NCBI GenBank assembly: GCA_002706265.1
Contig: PAKU01000016.1
Location: forward strand, 96,797 to 160,796
Reading direction: 5' to 3'
DNA from: Polycyclovorans sp.
GTDB lineage: Bacteria; Pseudomonadota; Gammaproteobacteria; Nevskiales; Nevskiaceae
Length of the DNA stretch: 64,000 nt
The notes under the pieces are model-generated. The model did no database searches and had not been told where the DNA came from. It worked only from the letters and a program-made list of their open reading frames with translations. How positions within the stretch are numbered: the first letter of the stretch is position 1; each line of letters opens with the position of its first letter. Of this stretch, positions 60,799-64,000 are shown one piece after another. The position numbers and the translations under genes were made by a program.

Positions 60799-61458
60799 CT
60801 ACGGCACGCTCAAACGCCGCGCCTGCCCGTTGAACAGAAAGGTCGCGGTGCGCCCTTCGAGGGATTCGAGCCGCCAGCCGCTCTCGGTCTCGCCGAGACG
60901 CAGCACGCGCACCGACGCGAGCGAACGGGAATCGGCGGGCGCGATGGACAGGAAGCGCTCGCCGGCACGCAGTTCGATGTCCAGCAGGCGGAATGGCGGC
61001 TCGACGGTCGTGGGTCGCGCGGCCTCGGCCGGGGGCGGGCGACGTGGCGGCGCGGCGGCGGGTGCCGGCGTCTGGCGGACTTCCTTCAGACGCGCTTCGA
61101 GCTGTTCCACACGGCTTTGCAGGTGCGCGATGTCGGTGGCAACGTCCTGCGCGGGGTCCGCCTGTTCAAGCCGGGCAAGCCGTTCCTCCAGGGCCTGGCG
61201 AACCGCGTCGAGGCTGGCCTGGGTCAGCGGTTCGGGCTGGTATCCGATGCTATCCGTGCGCGACTCCAGTTCGGTGAGGCGGCCATCCAGCAGCGCGACC
61301 TCGATGGCCGGTGCGCTGGCTCGCACCTCCTCGGCGAGACGGGACAGGGACACGTGATTGACGACGACGGCCGCGCTGACGAGCAGCAGCCAGGTCGCTG
61401 CGGCGACGCGCAGCAGGCGGGTGCGGGATGTCGGATGGAAATCGGGAGGCAGGGTCAT
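60799..61458 (-). CDS. Coiled-coil membrane protein of the transfer cluster
   Basis: 219 residues from ATG 61458 (overlaps the PilL gene by 4 bases). One N-terminal transmembrane helix (LRVAAATWLLLVSAAVVVN), then a coiled coil (about 40-125; LDAVRQALEERLARLEQADP), a Pro-rich linker and a C-terminal beta domain (AGERFLSIAPADSRSLASVRVLRLGE). No family name comes to mind, but the position is constant in related elements. Confidence 0.75.
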   Translation of the reverse strand: MTLPPDFHPTSRTRLLRVAAATWLLLVSAAVVVNHVSLSRLAEEVRASAPAIEVALLDGRLTELESRTDSIGYQPEPLTQASLDAVRQALEERLARLEQADPAQDVATDIAHLQSRVEQLEARLKEVRQTPAPAAAPPRRPPPAEAARPTTVEPPFRLLDIELRAGERFLSIAPADSRSLASVRVLRLGETESGWRLESLEGRTATFLFNGQARRLSVP

Positions 61459-61961
61459 GGCAGCGGCTCCTGTTCCTGGGTGAAGCACACGCGCCGCGCC
61501 ACGTCATCGACCTGAAGCTCCCAGGCCGGCCCCGCCAACGTCAGCAGGGCGTCGCGCAGGAACAGCGGCCCAAGCCGCAGGTGCGCCGCCGGCAAGGGAA
61601 GATGGTGGAGCGCTGCGGCGTCGGGATCGGCTTCGCAAAGGGTGTAGCCGGAACGCAGCAGCACGTAGCGCAGCGCCTCGCCGACCGTCGCGGGCAAGGT
61701 CGCCGGCATCGACACGTCGATGACCTGCAGCAGCAGGTCTTGCTGGGCGGTCTCCGGGACCAGCTCCACCAGGGTGTAGCGGCCATACCGGACGATGGGA
61801 ATCCAGCCGTCCGGCACGGGCTGCGCGCGTGCTTCGGGCTCCGGCTCGATGACGGGTGGCGCGACGGAGGACGTGGCGCATCCGGTGGTCAGGGCGACGG
61901 CAATCAGGCCGGCGGCAAGCGCGGTGTGTCCGGCCAGGTGTTGGCGGCGAATGGGTGGCAT
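61455..61961 (-). CDS. PilL N-terminal-domain lipoprotein (TIGR03748 family)
   Basis: 168 residues with lipobox LTTGC. Family pattern: VRYGRYTLVELVPETAQQDLLLQVIDVSMP, VGEALRYVLLRSGYTLCE and LRLGPLFLRDALLTLAGPAWELQVDD. In these ICEs PilL starts the minus-strand transfer operon, and no gene lies upstream for 178 bases. Confidence 0.88.
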   Translation of the reverse strand: MPPIRRQHLAGHTALAAGLIAVALTTGCATSSVAPPVIEPEPEARAQPVPDGWIPIVRYGRYTLVELVPETAQQDLLLQVIDVSMPATLPATVGEALRYVLLRSGYTLCEADPDAAALHHLPLPAAHLRLGPLFLRDALLTLAGPAWELQVDDVARRVCFTQEQEPLP

Positions 61962-62139
61962 GCGGCGGCTCCCAAGGGCATCGTGGTGCCACCATCGCAG
62001 GGGAAGGCCGTCGCATCAGCGAACAAAGGGAACTGCGGACCGCCCGATTTCTTGGCTAGTGAACTCGAATGATGATTCCTATTGAAAGTCGCTTATCGGC
62101 TGTAGATCGACAGTCAGCTTGAAGCAGGTGTACTTCCGA

Positions 62140-62636
62140 CTAGCTTCTTAGAAGCCGTAGTCCGTTGAAGACCACCAGTAGGCTCGCACCCATGTCAGCG
62201 AACACCGCCATCCACATGGTCGCCTGTCCAGTAAAAGTGAGCACCAGAAAAACAGCCTTGATGCCGAGTGCTAGAACGATGTTCTGCATCAGCACTCTGG
62301 CAGTCGCTTGGGAGAGGCGAACAAAGGTCGGTATCTTGCGCAGGTCGTCGTCCATTAACGCTACATCCGCCGTCTCAATGGCGGTGTCGGTGCCGGCGGC
62401 ACCCATGGCGAAACCGATGTCCGCTCGTGCCAACGCTGGTGCGTCGTTGATCCCATCACCAACCATGCCAACCTTGCCATCAAGCGCCAACCGTTCGACT
62501 TCGCGCAGCTTGTCCTCTGGAAGCAGGTTGCCTTGGGCATCATCAATCCCTGCCTGCCGGGCGATTGCCTGGGCAGTGTGAGGATTGTCTCCGGTGAGCA
62601 TCAGAGTCTTTACGCCCAGCGCGTGCAGATCAGTTA
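62140..62636 (-). pseudogene. Truncated heavy-metal P-type ATPase (C-terminal part)
   Basis: The frame reads ITDLHALGVKTLMLTGDNPHTAQAIARQ, GMVGDGINDAPALARADIGFAMG and a C-terminal membrane pair ending LLVVFNGLRLLRS, the ATP-binding and C-terminal part of a ZntA/CadA-type exporter. It stops at the IS boundary; the phosphorylation motif DKTGT and the metal-binding N-terminus are missing. About 165 of some 700-800 residues remain. It should be inactive unless an intact copy exists elsewhere. Confidence 0.87.
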
Positions 62637-62661
62637 TGAACCGCCCCGCCTTTCGAGGAGG
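62637..62661. repeat. Terminal inverted repeat of the IS (left in this view)
   Basis: TGAACCGCCCCGC followed by CTTTCGAGGAGG, matching the reverse complement of 63943-63967 at 22 of 25 positions. Confidence 0.9.
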
Positions 62662-62670
62662 CCATTTGGT

Positions 62671-63597
62671 TTAAGTGCAGGCGGTTAACTCGGCCTGTTC
62701 TGGGGAGGGTTGTTTGGCGAGTTGCCGGTAGTAGTTTGCCTCAGCCTCGGCGGGCGGGATATAGCCGATAGGTTCGAGCAGCCTCACGTGGTTGAACCAC
62801 GCCACCCATTCCAGCGTCGCCAGTTCCAGCGCCTCCCGCGTCTTCCACGGGCCGCGCCGGTGGATCAGCTCTGCCTTGTACAAGCCGTTGATCGTCTCCG
62901 CCAGTGCGTTGTCGTAGCTGTCACCCTTGCTTCCCACGGAAGGCTCGACACCCGCTTCGGACAAGCGCTCGCTGTAGCGGATGCTGACGTACTGCGAGCC
63001 CCGATCCGAGTGGTGAATCAGGCTGTCGCGTTCCGGTTGGCGTGCGTACAAAGCCTGCTCCAAGGCATCCAGAACGAAATCTGTCGTCATGGCTCGGCTC
63101 ACCCTCCAGCCGACGATGCGCCGGGCGAACACGTCGATCACGAAGGCTACATACAGCCAGCCTTGCCAGGTCGAAACGTACGTGAAATCCGAAACCCACA
63201 GCTGGTTCGGGCGATCTGCCTTGAACTGGCGATTCACCCGATCCAGTGGGCACGGCTGCTTTGGGTCGGGCACGGTCGTGCGCACAACTTTGCCGCGCAC
63301 CGCGCCGCGCAAGCCCAGACGCCGCATCAGGCGCTCGACCGTACAGCGCGCGACTTCAGTGCCGTCTCGTTTCAACTGCCGCCAGACCTTGTCCGCGCCG
63401 TAGACGGAGAGGTTGGCTTGCCAGACGCATTCGATCTCGGGGATCAAGGTGTCGTCGCGCTGCACACGGGTGCAGCGTTTGGTCGGATCACGCTGGCACG
63501 CGGCGTAACGCCAATAGCCCGACGGGGCGATCTGCAGGACACGGCAGACCGGCTCGACCCCGAAAGCATCGCGATGCTGATCGACGAAAGCATTCAT
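62671..63597 (-). CDS. IS3-family transposase orfB (DDE integrase domain)
   Basis: 308 residues. HTH-like N-terminus ([29 protein letters not shown]), then the DDE catalytic core: first Asp in WVSDFTYVS, second in [13 protein letters not shown], Glu in [20 protein letters not shown] overlaps the orfA stop (ATGA), so in-phase translational coupling is possible in addition to the -1 frameshift used by many IS3 elements. Confidence 0.94.
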   Translation of the reverse strand: MNAFVDQHRDAFGVEPVCRVLQIAPSGYWRYAACQRDPTKRCTRVQRDDTLIPEIECVWQANLSVYGADKVWRQLKRDGTEVARCTVERLMRRLGLRGAVRGKVVRTTVPDPKQPCPLDRVNRQFKADRPNQLWVSDFTYVSTWQGWLYVAFVIDVFARRIVGWRVSRAMTTDFVLDALEQALYARQPERDSLIHHSDRGSQYVSIRYSERLSEAGVEPSVGSKGDSYDNALAETINGLYKAELIHRRGPWKTREALELATLEWVAWFNHVRLLEPIGYIPPAEAEANYYRQLAKQPSPEQAELTACT

Positions 63598-63917
63598 GAC
63601 TTCAGACGGCGGTCGAGCTCCGCCTGCGCGAAAAACGCGCTTGCCAGTTTCAATATCTCGTTGGCACGGCGCAGTTCTTTGTTCTCGCGTTCGAGTTCTT
63701 TGACGCGCTGCGCCTCGGCGCTGGTCACGCCCGGACGCTGGCCGGTGTCGGTCTCGTGCCGACGCACCCAGGTGTGCAGCGTTTGCGCGGCGCAGCCCAT
63801 CTTGGCAGCGACCGATTCAATGGCGGCCCACTGCGACGGGTGATCGCCGCGACTCTCTGCAACCAGACGCACAGCACGTTCGCGGACTTCAGGGGAAAAC
63901 TTGACGGGTTTCTTCAT
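63594..63917 (-). CDS. IS3-family transposase orfA (HTH)
   Basis: 107 residues: helix-turn-helix ([47 protein letters not shown]) followed by a leucine-zipper-like helix ([20 protein letters not shown]). It binds the terminal repeats and heads the IS transcription unit. Confidence 0.93.
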   Translation of the reverse strand: MKKPVKFSPEVRERAVRLVAESRGDHPSQWAAIESVAAKMGCAAQTLHTWVRRHETDTGQRPGVTSAEAQRVKELERENKELRRANEILKLASAFFAQAELDRRLKS

Positions 63918-63942
63918 GGCTCCATTCTCTCAAGGGATGAAG

Positions 63943-63967
63943 CCTCCTCAAATTGCGGGGCGGTTCA
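63943..63967. repeat. Terminal inverted repeat of the IS (right in this view)
   Basis: CCTCCTCAAATT followed by GCGGGGCGGTTCA, the partner of 62637-62661. The 33 bases beyond it to the window end do not continue the truncated ATPase in an obvious minus-strand frame. Confidence 0.9.
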
Positions 63968-64000
63968 GATTGAGTCCGTGCGTCAGATTGAGGCTCTGCC

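Larger units (their letters stand above)
62637..63967 (-). mobile_element. IS3-family insertion sequence
   Basis: A complete two-gene IS of 1331 bp bounded by imperfect 25-bp terminal inverted repeats (22 of 25 match) that begin TGAACCGCCCCG. The transposase genes orfA and orfB lie on the minus strand. The bases immediately outside (GTTA on the left, GATT on the right) are not repeats of each other, so no target duplication is visible. Confidence 0.92.

Noticed and set aside
1..64000. CRISPR arrays
   Set aside because: No regularly spaced direct repeats of 25-40 bases were seen; the repeats found are short and local.

Overview
The window is GC-rich bacterial DNA with dense, often overlapping genes. 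The gene set (dusC, djlA, a BaiN/HI0933-type flavoprotein, Tad-type pseudopilins, a PFL_47xx-type conjugative element) points to a gammaproteobacterium outside the enterics, possibly near Nevskiales or Xanthomonadales. That placement is an inference.

Layout. (1) 1-13.9 kb is ordinary chromosome: the end of an OPT transporter, an exported amidohydrolase, a LysE exporter, a decayed VapC remnant, an outer-membrane protein, a MaoC-like hydratase, dusC, a tRNA-Gly(CCC) with a broken tRNA copy about 0.6 kb away, thiS, a glycine-zipper protein, a BaiN-like flavoprotein, a TadE/TadE/TadG trio and djlA. (2) 14.0-26.8 kb is a compact run of twelve same-strand genes with almost no spacing. It encodes lipoproteins, a TPR protein with a TonB-C-like end, a PEGA plus FGE-sulfatase-like membrane protein, a MotA/TolQ-like channel, an actin-like plus FHA-like protein, and two vWA proteins whose N-terminal membrane helix carries an Asp like that of MotB/ExbD. 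I do not recognise it as a described system; it looks like a proton-driven envelope machine in which vWA domains replace the usual peptidoglycan-binding or TonB partner. (3) 26.9-31.3 kb holds a VOC protein, a three-gene light-responsive two-component set (PAS histidine kinase, Rcp1-like receiver, receiver-BLUF fusion) and an exported glycerophosphodiesterase.

(4) From about 31.77 kb to the window end lies an integrative and conjugative element of the PFL_47xx/TIGR037xx class. Its left junction appears to cut a trpG/pabA gene after nine codons. Next come the P4-type integrase, an XRE regulator divergent from a LysR effector-domain protein, a MobH relaxase, an AbiE pair, a PrlF-YhaV pair with a near-textbook autoregulated promoter, and the mating-pore genes (TraG-N, TIGR03755/03756/03757, VirB4-type ATPase, TraB/K/E/L/A-like proteins, RAQPRD, TraD, lytic transglycosylase, PilL). 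Cargo is chromate resistance (chrBA, with a palindromic operator touching the chrB start) and a RadC-like protein with a structured leader. The element's far end is not in the window.

(5) At the right edge a truncated heavy-metal P-type ATPase abuts a complete IS3-family element (25-bp imperfect inverted repeats, no visible target duplication).

Limits: all calls come from reading translations and sequence; no database search was run. TIGR/PFL family names are from memory of the families.
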